NCBI RefSeq assembly: GCF_030548295.1
Contig: NZ_JAUOSB010000017.1
Location: 1 to 54,829, forward strand
Origin: Wenyingzhuangia sp. 2_MG-2023
GTDB lineage: Bacteria > Bacteroidota > Bacteroidia > Flavobacteriales > Flavobacteriaceae
Reading direction: 5' to 3'
Length of the DNA: 54,829 bases
The stretch's first letter is position 1. Every line of letters begins with the position of its first letter. Below are positions 42,673-54,829 of the stretch, piece by piece. The notes below the pieces were generated by a model that saw nothing but the letters and a program-made list of their open reading frames with translations, made no database searches and was not told the DNA's origin. Made by a program: the position numbers and the translations under genes.

Positions 42673-45165
42673 ATGACAACAACCTACACCAAACTTGTGA
42701 AAAAAAGCATTCTTTTTCTTGCTACGCTTGCCCTTTTTTCATGCAATTCTTCTATAGAAAAAAACACTTCTATAGCCGATTTAGATTTTAACAAAAACTG
42801 GTTGTTCATAAAAGACACTTTAAACGGTGAGAAAATAGACTTAGACGAAAGTCAATGGAGAAAACTAGACCTACCTCATGATTGGGCGATAGAAGGTCCT
42901 TTTAGCAATACAAACAATGCTCGAACCGGAGGTTTGCCTGTTACAGGAGAAGCTTGGTATAGAAAACATTTTACGATTGATAAAAAACATCAAAATAAAG
43001 TTATTTCTATTGAATTTGATGGAGCCATGAACAATGCAAAAGTCTGGTTAAATGGAGATTATATTGGTGAAAGACCTTACGGATATATTGGTTTTGAATT
43101 CAATTTAAGCCATTATATAAATTTTGGAAAAGACAATGTTATAGCTGTACAATTGTCTCCAAAAGACTTGTCTGCAAGATGGTATCCTGGAGCTGGAATT
43201 TATAGAAATGTTCGTTTAAAAATCAACGATGGCATACACATTCCACAATGGGGGACTTATGTTACCACTCCAAAAATCAACAAAGAAAAAGCTAAAATCA
43301 ACATAGAGACTAAAATCATTAATAGCTACAACACCACTTCTTCTGTTGTATTAAAAACAAACATCATTGCTCCAAATGGAAACATTGTTCATCAACAAGA
43401 ACAAGATGTCACTATTAACAAAAAAACGGTTTCTAAAGTAAACGTGACTGCTGAAATTGAAAATCCATCATTATGGGATTTAAAAACACCACAAATGTAC
43501 ACTGCTGAAAGTACACTTATTGTGGACGGAAATATTACTGATGTTTACGAGACTTCTTTTGGTATTAGAACTATTAAAGTAGATAAAGAAACTGGTTTTA
43601 CCCTAAACGGAAAACATATCAAATTTCAAGGAGTTTGTATGCATCATGATCAAGGTCCTTTAGGAGCCGCTATTAATTTTAGAGCCAAGCAAAGACAATT
43701 AGAAATTATGAAATCTATGGGAGTTAATGCCCTTAGAACAAGTCACAACCCTCCTTCTCCAGAAATTTTAAAAGTTTGTGATGAATTAGGAATTGTAGTT
43801 ATTGTAGAAGCTTTTGACGAATGGAAATTAGGTAAAGTAGAAAATGGATATCACTTATATTTTGACAAATGGCACGAAAAAGATTTACGTGACATGATCA
43901 AAAGAGATCGTAATCACCCTTCTGTAATTATGTGGAGTATTGGAAATGAAATTTTAGAACAATCTAGAAAAGATGGGTGGAAAATTACCAAAGAACTAAA
44001 TGATATTTGCCACGATGAAGATCCTACAAGACCCACAACTATTGGTTTTAATTACTTCCCTGCCCCTTTTAAAAACAAATTAGCTAATTATGTTGATGTA
44101 GTGGGAATGAATTACTGGCCAGAAGAATACGGTAATATTTTAAGAGACCATCCTGATATGATTGTGTATGGATCAGAAACATCATCATTAACAAGTAGTA
44201 GAGGTGTTTATCATTTACCTATCGATTATCATCAACAACACCATACCAATCATGTGTCTAGCTACGATGTTATTGTAGGGCCACCTTGGGCTTATGCTCC
44301 TGATGTTGAATTTGATGCTTTAGCAAAAGAACCTCGTGCCTTAGGTGAATTTATCTGGACAGGTTTTGATTATTTAGGAGAGCCTACTCCTTATGGAGGT
44401 AGAGACAATTCTACCAATGGATATTGGAATGACGATTGGCCATCACGCTCATCATATTTTGCTCCTGTTGATTTGTGTGGTTTTCCAAAAGACAGGTATT
44501 ATTTATACCAAAGTCAATGGACTACAGAACCAATGGTACACGTATTACCACATTGGAATTGGAAAGGACAAGAAGGTGAAAACATTCCTGTAATTGCTTA
44601 TACCAATTGTGATGAAGTAGAATTGTTTGTAAATGGTAAATCTTTTGGTAAAAAAATTAAAGGAAAAGATGTAACAGAAATTCCGTCGGAATATCATGGG
44701 TTTAAAAAAGGAATGTATAAATCTAAATATAGATTAAGTTGGAATGTTCCTTACCAACCAGGAAACATTAAAGTAGTTGCTTATAAAAACGGTAAAGAAG
44801 CTGCTAGCAAACAACTATTTACAGCTGGTAAACCTGCTAAAATTGGATTAATTGCAGATAGAAGTCAAATCAAAGCCAACGGAGTAGACTTGTCTTATGT
44901 TACGGTAAGAGTAGAAGATAAAGATGGAAATTTATGTCCTAATGCAAACAACACAATCAATTTTAGTGTAGAAGGAGCAGCTACATTGGCAGCTGTTGGA
45001 AATGGAGATCAAACTTCTTTGGCTTCTTTTCAGGCTAATCAAAGAAAAGCATTTAATGGATTGTGCTTGGCGGTGTTAAAATCAACTGAAAAATCAGGTA
45101 AAATTACACTAACAGCTACCTCTAAAGAATTAGAATCAGCCACAATAACGATTAGTACAAAATAA
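42673..45165 (+). CDS. GH2 family glycoside hydrolase, beta-galactosidase-like, lipoprotein
   Basis: Exo-acting glycosidase of 830 residues with lipobox C24 (LFSC). GH2 domains run in order: sugar-binding jelly roll (40-190), Ig-like (195-300), TIM barrel (305-600), then a DUF4982-like domain and a C-terminal Ig-like domain. The acid/base is E426 in MWSIGNEILE and the nucleophile probably E502 in VYGSETSSL. Specificity is probably beta-galactose but beta-glucuronide or other sugars are possible. It starts 63 bases after the first sulfatase. Confidence 0.9.
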   Translation: MTTTYTKLVKKSILFLATLALFSCNSSIEKNTSIADLDFNKNWLFIKDTLNGEKIDLDESQWRKLDLPHDWAIEGPFSNTNNARTGGLPVTGEAWYRKHFTIDKKHQNKVISIEFDGAMNNAKVWLNGDYIGERPYGYIGFEFNLSHYINFGKDNVIAVQLSPKDLSARWYPGAGIYRNVRLKINDGIHIPQWGTYVTTPKINKEKAKINIETKIINSYNTTSSVVLKTNIIAPNGNIVHQQEQDVTINKKTVSKVNVTAEIENPSLWDLKTPQMYTAESTLIVDGNITDVYETSFGIRTIKVDKETGFTLNGKHIKFQGVCMHHDQGPLGAAINFRAKQRQLEIMKSMGVNALRTSHNPPSPEILKVCDELGIVVIVEAFDEWKLGKVENGYHLYFDKWHEKDLRDMIKRDRNHPSVIMWSIGNEILEQSRKDGWKITKELNDICHDEDPTRPTTIGFNYFPAPFKNKLANYVDVVGMNYWPEEYGNILRDHPDMIVYGSETSSLTSSRGVYHLPIDYHQQHHTNHVSSYDVIVGPPWAYAPDVEFDALAKEPRALGEFIWTGFDYLGEPTPYGGRDNSTNGYWNDDWPSRSSYFAPVDLCGFPKDRYYLYQSQWTTEPMVHVLPHWNWKGQEGENIPVIAYTNCDEVELFVNGKSFGKKIKGKDVTEIPSEYHGFKKGMYKSKYRLSWNVPYQPGNIKVVAYKNGKEAASKQLFTAGKPAKIGLIADRSQIKANGVDLSYVTVRVEDKDGNLCPNANNTINFSVEGAATLAAVGNGDQTSLASFQANQRKAFNGLCLAVLKSTEKSGKITLTATSKELESATITISTK

Positions 45166-45170
45166 AAAAC

Positions 45171-46682
45171 ATGTCTATTAAAAAAACATTATTTATACTC
45201 TCTTTTTTAGCCATTGCTAATTTTAGTACAGCACAAGAAAAATACAGCCCCAACTGGGAAAGTTTAAAAAAACACAAAGCTGTACCCGATTGGTTTGCTG
45301 ATGCTAAACTAGGAATTTACTTTCATTGGGGAGTTTATTCCGTTCCTGCACACGGAGGAGAGTGGTACGGACGTTGGATGTATACACCTGACAGAATTGG
45401 TTGGGGAAGCACCATTTACAAACAACACAAAAAGGATTATGGAGAAAATTTTGAGTATCACGATTTTATTCCAATGTGGAAAGCTCCAAAATTTGATGCC
45501 AAAGAATGGGTCGATCTATTCCAAGGAATGGGAGCTAAATTTATTGGTTCTATTGCAGAACACCACGATGGATTTTCTTTATGGGACAGTAAGGTAAACC
45601 AATGGAACTCTGTAAACATGGGACCCGGTGTAAACGTGGTAAAGGCCATTGCAGAGGAAACAAAAAAAAGAGATTTAAAGTTTATGGCTACTTTTCATCA
45701 TGGTTTCCACAACTTGTTTTTCGCAAAACAAGAAGGTTCCGTGTTACGTCCTGCTAGTAGACATTTGTTGAGTTATGAAAGTGTAGAAACACCACAAGAA
45801 GAACGTTTAAAAAAACTATATGGAAATTTATCTTACGAAGCCGAAAACAACATTTGGTTAGCTAAATTAAATGAAGTAGTAGATGAGTTTTTACCCGATT
45901 ATATTTGGATGGATTTTGGACAGCGTTATATTGATGAAGCTCACAGAAAACAATTCTTAGCTCACTATTTTAACAAGGCACAACAAAACAACAAAGAAGT
46001 CGTGGTAAATACCAAAGGAGACTTCTTCCCTACCGAGCTATCCGTAGTAAATGTAGAAAGAGCTACCATGGAAGATATTACTCCAGAAGTTTGGATTACC
46101 GATTTTATTCTAGGAAGCGCATGGTGTTATGACAAAACCAAACGTACAGCTATAGACCCTAAAAAAGCCATTAGAATGTTAGCTGAAGTAGTTAGTAAAA
46201 ATGGAGTTATGTTATTGTCTGCGGGTCCTATGGCTGATGGAACCATGCCTATAGAACAAGTACAAGCCATGGAAAAAATTGGAGCTTGGATGAAACTTTA
46301 TGGTGAAGCTATTTATAACACTCGCCCATTTATTAAATTTGGAGAAGGACCTACCGTTTTAAAAAGAGATGAAAGTGATGCCTGGAATGCTTACGGAGCC
46401 ATTAAAAAAGGATTAGGAAATTTAAACAGTAAAGACATTAGATATACAACCAAAGGAAAAACTGTATATGCTTTACAATTAGGTTGGGATGCTAAAGATG
46501 GAGAACGTACTTTATCTGTTTTTACTAAAAAAAACCAAGTAAAGGTAAAATCTGTAACAGTTTTAGGAAGTACCGAAAAAATAAAATGGAAACAAAACTC
46601 TAAGGGGTTAACAGTCCATCAACCTAACAAAAAACCACTAGAAGCTGATGCTGCTTTGGTTTATAAAATAACATTAAAATAA
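45171..46682 (+). CDS. GH29 alpha-L-fucosidase
   Basis: Secreted fucosidase of 503 residues; the signal peptide ends NFSTAQ. The GH29 barrel has WFADAKLGIYFHWGVYSVPA, IAEHHDGFSLWDS, and the nucleophile D248 in YIWMDFGQ. A C-terminal beta domain follows. It releases alpha-L-fucose, which points to a fucose-containing substrate. It lies 5 bases after the GH2 gene, so the two are in one operon. Confidence 0.94.
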   Translation: MSIKKTLFILSFLAIANFSTAQEKYSPNWESLKKHKAVPDWFADAKLGIYFHWGVYSVPAHGGEWYGRWMYTPDRIGWGSTIYKQHKKDYGENFEYHDFIPMWKAPKFDAKEWVDLFQGMGAKFIGSIAEHHDGFSLWDSKVNQWNSVNMGPGVNVVKAIAEETKKRDLKFMATFHHGFHNLFFAKQEGSVLRPASRHLLSYESVETPQEERLKKLYGNLSYEAENNIWLAKLNEVVDEFLPDYIWMDFGQRYIDEAHRKQFLAHYFNKAQQNNKEVVVNTKGDFFPTELSVVNVERATMEDITPEVWITDFILGSAWCYDKTKRTAIDPKKAIRMLAEVVSKNGVMLLSAGPMADGTMPIEQVQAMEKIGAWMKLYGEAIYNTRPFIKFGEGPTVLKRDESDAWNAYGAIKKGLGNLNSKDIRYTTKGKTVYALQLGWDAKDGERTLSVFTKKNQVKVKSVTVLGSTEKIKWKQNSKGLTVHQPNKKPLEADAALVYKITLK

Positions 46683-46697
46683 ATTTATAATCACAAA

Positions 46698-48353
46698 ATG
46701 AGAAATACATTCAAAGCAATTGCTGTATGTTGTAGTCTATTTTTTATAGCTGCCAAAGCACAAGAACAACCTAATATTGTTTTTGTTCTTACAGATGATC
46801 AATCTTACAACTTATTAGGTTGTACAGGAAATGAAATTGTAGAAACTCCTAACATAGACAAACTTGCCAAAGAAGGAGTTCTATTTACCAACGCACACGT
46901 ATCTAGTGCTATTTGCACACCTAGTAGAGTTTCTATCTTACTAGGTCAATACGAACGTAAACACGGTGTAAATTTTAACTCTGGTACATCTGTATCAGAC
47001 AAAGCCTGGGAAAAATCATACCCAATGGTAATGCGTAAAGCAGGGTACTATACAGGTTGGATAGGTAAAAATCACGCTCCCATAGGTGAAGGAGGTTATG
47101 AAAGTGGTCTTATGGAAAAAAGTTTTGACTATTGGTATGCAGGTCACGGACATTTAGGATTTTATCCAAAAGCAAGGCACAAAATTTTTAACGATGCTAT
47201 TGCCAATACACAACCAGAAGTAATTAATGAGGGGGTTGATGAATTTTTAGATCCTAATGCTCGTAAATTAAAAGGAGCTATTAAGTTTTTAGAATCAAGA
47301 CCTTTAGACAAGCCTTTTATGTTGTCTATCAACTTTAACTTACCACATAGTGCTAGTACAAGTACTATGAAATTAAAACCTACAGATGATGCTTTGTACA
47401 GAACCAAATACAGAGACATAGACATTCCGTTACCAGATAATTTTATTGCTAAAAAAGACATTAAAACTCCTAAATTACCAGCAGATTTATTAAGAGCTGA
47501 AGATAGACAAGCCGGATACAATTACTCTGATACTCCAGAAGGCTTTAAAGAAAGATACATTCGTCAGTTAGAGGCTATGACTGGGATTGACAGATTGGTT
47601 GGTAATTTAAGACAAAAATTAAAAGACTTAAAAATCAATAAAAAAACCATCATCATCTTTACTTCTGATCATGGATTATTTATGGGAGAACAAGGTTTAG
47701 GTGGTAAAGCATTGTGTTATGAAAAAACAACTCATGTACCTATTATAGTCTTAGATCCTAATGCGAAAAGAAAAACTAGAGGAATAAAAAGTGATGCCTT
47801 AGTACAAACTATAGACATTGCTCCTACTATGTTAGCGTTGGCTGGAATTGATATTCCTAAAGAAATGCAAGGAAAAGATATTTCTAACCTAATTAAAGGA
47901 GGAAACAAAGAAGTAAGAGACTATACCTACACAGAAAATTTATGGTCTACTCATTTTGGAAATCCTAAATGTGAAGCAGTGCAAGATAAAGAGTGGAAGT
48001 ACATTCGTTATTACAAAAATACCAACAGATCTGCAACACAAGAAATTAAAACAGCTAAAGCTATGGGAATTCCTGTAAACAAAATGTTATATGCTGTTCA
48101 CGATCCAGATATTGCTTACTACAGACATTTAGTAGAGTCTTCTTTACAAGGGGAACAACCTGTTTATGAAGAATTATACAATCTCAAAAAAGACCCTAAT
48201 GAATTGCATAATTTAATCAATAATAGAGAACATAGTGCTGTTCTTACAAGATTAAAAGCAGCTTGGAAAACAGAAATAAAAAACGCAAGAGGAACAGAAA
48301 AACCAGCTGTGTTTAGATATACAAATGATAGTCATCCTGATGGAGGGCATTAA
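46698..48353 (+). CDS. Sulfatase (S1 formylglycine type), secreted
   Basis: Protein of 551 residues with signal peptide ending AAKAQ. Metal ligands D33-D34 (LTDDQSYNLL) and the FGly site C73 in CTPSR are clear; FTSDHGLFMGEQGLGGK and later NLKKDPNEL are further S1 motifs. It may act on a different sulfate position from its neighbours. It lies 15 bases after the fucosidase. Confidence 0.93.
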   Translation: MRNTFKAIAVCCSLFFIAAKAQEQPNIVFVLTDDQSYNLLGCTGNEIVETPNIDKLAKEGVLFTNAHVSSAICTPSRVSILLGQYERKHGVNFNSGTSVSDKAWEKSYPMVMRKAGYYTGWIGKNHAPIGEGGYESGLMEKSFDYWYAGHGHLGFYPKARHKIFNDAIANTQPEVINEGVDEFLDPNARKLKGAIKFLESRPLDKPFMLSINFNLPHSASTSTMKLKPTDDALYRTKYRDIDIPLPDNFIAKKDIKTPKLPADLLRAEDRQAGYNYSDTPEGFKERYIRQLEAMTGIDRLVGNLRQKLKDLKINKKTIIIFTSDHGLFMGEQGLGGKALCYEKTTHVPIIVLDPNAKRKTRGIKSDALVQTIDIAPTMLALAGIDIPKEMQGKDISNLIKGGNKEVRDYTYTENLWSTHFGNPKCEAVQDKEWKYIRYYKNTNRSATQEIKTAKAMGIPVNKMLYAVHDPDIAYYRHLVESSLQGEQPVYEELYNLKKDPNELHNLINNREHSAVLTRLKAAWKTEIKNARGTEKPAVFRYTNDSHPDGGH

Positions 48354-48428
48354 GAACAGTTATTTTAAAGACTTTCAACATCATTACCCCTATATTAACA
48401 CATATGTATTCTTTTATGTCTATATATA

Positions 48429-48462
48429 TTGATAATGTAATGAAAGTGTTTTTATATTTTTG
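48429..48462 (+). promoter_or_regulatory. Promoter of the third sulfatase
   Basis: TTG at 48429-48431 and TATTTTTG at 48455-48462 are 23 bases apart. The 134-base gap before this sulfatase and this element suggest that it can be transcribed separately from the operon before it. Confidence 0.5.
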
Positions 48463-48487
48463 ATAACATCAAATATTTATTAAAGCT

Positions 48488-50008
48488 ATGTTTATAAAAC
48501 AAATTCTATTCATCTCTTTAAGTTTAGCTTTGGCTAGCTGTGGTGGTAAAGACAACAAAAAGAAAGAACAAAAAGAGAAACCAAATATTGTTTTCATTTT
48601 TACAGATGATCAAACCTACACTTCTATTCACGCATTAGGGAATAATGAAATTATTACCCCTAACATGGATAAACTAGTACATAATGGAACCACACTAACC
48701 CATACCTACAACATGGGTTCTTGGAGTGGAGCTGTTTGTTTAGCTTCTAGAGCCATGATGAATACAGGTAGATCTGTTTGGAATGCAGAAAAATTCACTC
48801 ACAAAATTAATAAAGAAGACAATCCAAATAAAACTTGGTCTAAGTTATTACAATCTGGAGGATATGAAACTTACATGACAGGTAAATGGCACGTACATGT
48901 AAATGCAGAAAAAGTATTTAACCATACGGCACATGTAAGAGGTGGAATGCCTAAAGACAATTGGGATCACTTTAAAATGGTGACTAAATTTGACTCTATT
49001 TCAAAAATAAAAGGAGCCAACCCTGATGATATTATGCCTATTGGATATAATAGACCTCAAAATGAAAATGACCATTCTTGGGATCCTACCGATCCTAAAT
49101 TTGGAGGATTCTGGCAAGGAGGTAAACACTGGAGTGATGTTGTAAAAGATGATGCACTTTCTTTTATAGACCAAGCAAAATCATCAGAAAAACCATTCTT
49201 TATGTACTTGGCTTTTAACGCACCTCATGATCCTAGACAAGCTCCACAAGAATATCAAGATTTATACGATGTGAATAAAATTTCTGTTCCAAAAAGTTAC
49301 CTTCCTGAATACCCTTTTAGAAAATCTATTGGTAACGGAAATAATTTAAGAGACGAAGCTTTAGCTCCATTCCCAAGAACAGAATATGCTATTAAAACAC
49401 ATACAAAAGAATACTACGCTAGTATTACATATGCAGATAAGCAAATAGGGTTGATTTTAGATGCTTTAAAAAAGTCTGGAAAAATGGACAATACTTACAT
49501 TATTTTTACTGCAGATCATGGTTTGGCTATGGGGAGACATGGTTTGTTAGGAAAACAAAACTTATTTGATCATAGTATGAGACCTCCAATGGTTATTGTT
49601 GGACCAGAAATTCCAAAAAACAAAAAAGTAGATACAGATGTTTATTTACAAGATGCTATGGCTACTGCTTTAGACATTGCTGGAGTAGAAAAACCAACTT
49701 ATATAGACTTTAATAGCTTCTTAAACATAGCTAAAGGAAAAGAAACCAAAAGCTACTACCCTGCCATATATGGTGCTTATTTAGATGTACAACGTGCCAT
49801 TAGAAAAAATGGATATAAATTATTGGTGTATCCAGAAATAAAAAAAGTGTTGTTGTTTGATTTAAATAATGATCCTGAAGAAATGCACGATATTGCAACA
49901 AAACCCGAACAAAAAGAAAGGGTACAAAAATTATTCAAAGATTTATTACAATTGCAAAAAGACATGAACGATCCTTTGGATATATCTGCTATATATCAGC
50001 AACTATAA
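48488..50008 (+). CDS. Sulfatase with CxAxR formylglycine motif, lipoprotein
   Basis: Protein of 506 residues with lipobox C18 (LALASC followed by GGKDNKKK). Metal ligands D40-D41 (FTDDQTYTS). The FGly site is C84 in CLASR, with alanine instead of the usual proline; C-x-(P/A)-x-R is accepted for bacterial maturation. Other motifs are TGKWHVH and FTADHGLAMGRHGLLGK. It is flanked by its own promoter and a terminator. Confidence 0.92.
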   Translation: MFIKQILFISLSLALASCGGKDNKKKEQKEKPNIVFIFTDDQTYTSIHALGNNEIITPNMDKLVHNGTTLTHTYNMGSWSGAVCLASRAMMNTGRSVWNAEKFTHKINKEDNPNKTWSKLLQSGGYETYMTGKWHVHVNAEKVFNHTAHVRGGMPKDNWDHFKMVTKFDSISKIKGANPDDIMPIGYNRPQNENDHSWDPTDPKFGGFWQGGKHWSDVVKDDALSFIDQAKSSEKPFFMYLAFNAPHDPRQAPQEYQDLYDVNKISVPKSYLPEYPFRKSIGNGNNLRDEALAPFPRTEYAIKTHTKEYYASITYADKQIGLILDALKKSGKMDNTYIIFTADHGLAMGRHGLLGKQNLFDHSMRPPMVIVGPEIPKNKKVDTDVYLQDAMATALDIAGVEKPTYIDFNSFLNIAKGKETKSYYPAIYGAYLDVQRAIRKNGYKLLVYPEIKKVLLFDLNNDPEEMHDIATKPEQKERVQKLFKDLLQLQKDMNDPLDISAIYQQL

Positions 50009-50030
50009 TTTAGCTCATATTTAGTTTTAA

Positions 50031-50063
50031 AAATCCCTAAGTGCATTACTTAGGGATTTTTTA
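50031..50063 (+). terminator. Intrinsic terminator after the third sulfatase
   Basis: Stem AAATCCCTAAGT with ACTTAGGGATTT around GCATT, followed by T residues; it lies 22 bases after the stop. Confidence 0.9.
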
Positions 50064-50237
50064 TTATGTATACACTGTTCCAATCAAAATAACATTACAA
50101 AAACATTATTTTGGTTTGTTATTTGCACCAATATTATAAGCACGATATTGTGTCTATACAATTGTGATGAGAATTTGATAGCCGTAGTCGCTAATTTTAT
50201 TCTTCAAAGAAATCTCATCTTAAAAACAAATCACTTT

Positions 50238-50876
50238 ATGAAAGTATTAATCATAGGAGCTAACGGAAACATTGGAACTATACTTGCTAAGAAATTAAAA
50301 AAATCGAATCACCAGCCTGTTGCTATGCTAAGAAAAACATCTCAACAACCAACTTTTCACAACAAAGGCATCAAGACTGTTATAGCAGATTTAGAAGAAA
50401 ATTTTGAACACGCTTACCAAGGTATAGATGCTGTTGTTTTTACAGCAGGTAGTGGTGGAAACACAAGTGATGAAAAAACGCATTTGATAGATAGACAAGG
50501 AGCCAAAAAAGCGATTGATTTAGCCATTAAAAATAAAGTCAATCGTTTTGTAATGGTAAGTTCTATGGGATCCGGAAAAACACAAGATCAATGGCCTAAA
50601 GAATTAGTTCCTTATTTACAAGCCAAAACAGATGCTGATGAACATTTACTACAAAGTGGTTTAAATTATACCATTTTAATGCCTGGAACGCTAACCAATA
50701 ATTTGGGAACCAATAATATTACTATAGATACTCAATTAAACGGGGCTACTATCCCTCGTACCGATGTAGCTACCGTAATAGAGAAAGTTTTGGATCACCC
50801 CAATGCTTATGAAAAAAGTTTTGAATTTGTGGGTGGAACAACTCCTGTTGACACAGCTATTGAGTCACTTTCTTAA
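50238..50876 (+). CDS. NAD(P)-binding SDR-like protein
   Basis: Atypical short-chain dehydrogenase/NmrA-like protein of 212 residues starting at the ATG at 50238. The Rossmann motif GANGNIG lies at 7-13; MVSSMGSGKTQDQWP follows. A catalytic YxxxK is not obvious, as in NAD(P)H-binding YhfK-like proteins. A role in handling released sugars is conceivable but not shown; the gene is in its own unit between two terminators. Confidence 0.87.
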   Translation: MKVLIIGANGNIGTILAKKLKKSNHQPVAMLRKTSQQPTFHNKGIKTVIADLEENFEHAYQGIDAVVFTAGSGGNTSDEKTHLIDRQGAKKAIDLAIKNKVNRFVMVSSMGSGKTQDQWPKELVPYLQAKTDADEHLLQSGLNYTILMPGTLTNNLGTNNITIDTQLNGATIPRTDVATVIEKVLDHPNAYEKSFEFVGGTTPVDTAIESLS

Positions 50877-50908
50877 TCCCTACTGATATCCCCGTATAAA
50901 TACGGAGA

Positions 50909-50934
50909 AAACAACCACATTACGGTTGTTTTTA
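50909..50934 (+). terminator. Intrinsic terminator after the SDR-like gene
   Basis: Stem AACAACC with GGTTGTT around ACATTAC, followed by T residues. A smaller hairpin (CCGTA with TACGG, about 50892-50905) precedes it. Confidence 0.82.
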
Positions 50935-50976
50935 TCAAAACTTTCAACATTTGAAGTACAATAAAAAACAACCGTA
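50921..50976. repeat. Inverted repeat between the SDR-like and second GH2 genes
   Basis: TACGGTTGTTTTTAT (50921-50935) pairs with ATAAAAAACAACCGTA (50961-50976), with one extra base, around a 25-base loop. The left arm overlaps the terminator, so the two structures would compete. Confidence 0.6.
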
Positions 50977-50987
50977 ACAAGCTTTAA

Positions 50988-54293
<3,306 letters not shown>

Positions 54294-54316
54294 TATTTAA
54301 ATCATTTTATTTTAAA

Positions 54317-54353
54317 AAGTCTCACTAACTTCTTTTGTTAGTGAGCTTTTTTA
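54317..54353 (+). terminator. Intrinsic terminator after the second GH2 gene
   Basis: Stem CTCACTAAC with GTTAGTGAG around a 7-base loop, followed by C and six T residues. Confidence 0.9.
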
Positions 54354-54829
54354 AAATAAAAGTATCTAATTAAATTTCCCCACATTCTTTCAAGAATTTC
54401 TTCTTTATACAATTTAAACTCTAATCTAAGTCGAAATAACTACTTATCTTATACCTAAACACTTAACATAATAAAACAAACATTGATAGTTTATACATAA
54501 GTGCTATTATACAATCTAACAATAATACATCCCTAAAAGTCTAAGTCAAGTACTATACTCATAATAAGATGTAGTCTCCATTTTAATAAATTTCACCCTC
54601 AAAATGTTGAAATAAATAACAAGCACAAATCTTATCCAACACAACTCATCCAGCAGTTTGTACTGAACCTAGTCGAAGTAAATTCGGGATGGATTTCAGT
54701 AAAGGCATTTTATATACCGCTAATGATTTCTATAAAAGTTGAGAGGTAATATTGGATCAAGCCCAAAAGTTGTGTGTGAATTAGGATAGCATTAATTTAG
54801 GAGTTTTTAAACTGACTTATATTGGAATT
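54354..54829. other. Non-coding right edge
   Basis: About 476 AT-rich bases with no credible gene. From about 54660 the sequence includes ACTGAACCTAGTCGAAGT, which resembles the short CTGA-N-CGAAGT intergenic repeats seen across Flavobacteriaceae. The right end may be the leader of a gene outside the window. Confidence 0.45.

Overview
The window is low-GC DNA with the marks of a marine member of the Flavobacteriaceae (Bacteroidota). It has SusC/SusD proteins, type IX secretion C-terminal domains, TAnnTTTG-type -7 promoter elements with little Shine-Dalgarno signal, a fused CcoNO oxidase subunit and a sulfatase-rich polysaccharide cluster. No rRNA, tRNA, CRISPR array, insertion sequence or integrase was seen. 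Family names come from motif recognition by eye; no search was run.

Layout. 0-3.8 kb: a LolC/E-type permease diverging from a NamZ-type exo-muramidase, then small genes and a YkgJ-type cysteine-cluster protein. 4-5.2 kb: a secreted T9SS substrate. 5.3-8.5 kb: an unrecognised 593-residue protein in an operon with hemN. 9.0-15.1 kb: a four-gene SusC-SusD-Ig-like-lipid-binding operon with no enzymes, in the same order as the peptide-importing BT2264-BT2261 set of Bacteroides. 15.5-21.6 kb (minus strand): a cbb3 oxidase operon ccoS-ccoNO-ccoQ-ccoP-ccoG-ccoH-TauE/SafE. The 54-codon ccoQ-like gene is easy to miss.

21.7-29.8 kb: an accessory block of unrelated genes: AbiV, a T9SS arylsulfotransferase-like protein, an AraC regulator, a VOC lipoprotein, an extra methionine aminopeptidase, a nitrilase-GNAT fusion and a serine hydrolase. 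Recurring non-coding elements separate them, giving the block a gene-cassette look. 29.9-40.5 kb: mostly housekeeping genes: an MsbA-like ABC exporter, an ECF sigma factor operon, RNase Y, a probable 6S-Flavo RNA, ZapA with a coiled-coil partner, an M23 peptidase and a TonB-dependent receptor. 40.8-54.3 kb: a sulfated-glycan cluster of three FGly sulfatases, two GH2 enzymes, one GH29 fucosidase and an SDR-like protein, probably acting on a sulfated fucose- and galactose-containing algal polysaccharide.

How they fit together. The hemN operon (oxygen-independent haem synthesis) and the cbb3 operon (high-affinity haem-copper oxidase) each carry a near-identical TGAC[A/T]ATTATCAT palindrome at exactly the same distance from a TAnnTTTG element. 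This points to shared control by a Crp/Fnr-type regulator under low oxygen. The most unusual parts are this operator pair, the repeat-punctuated block at 21.8-29.8 kb and the uncharacterised hemN partner.
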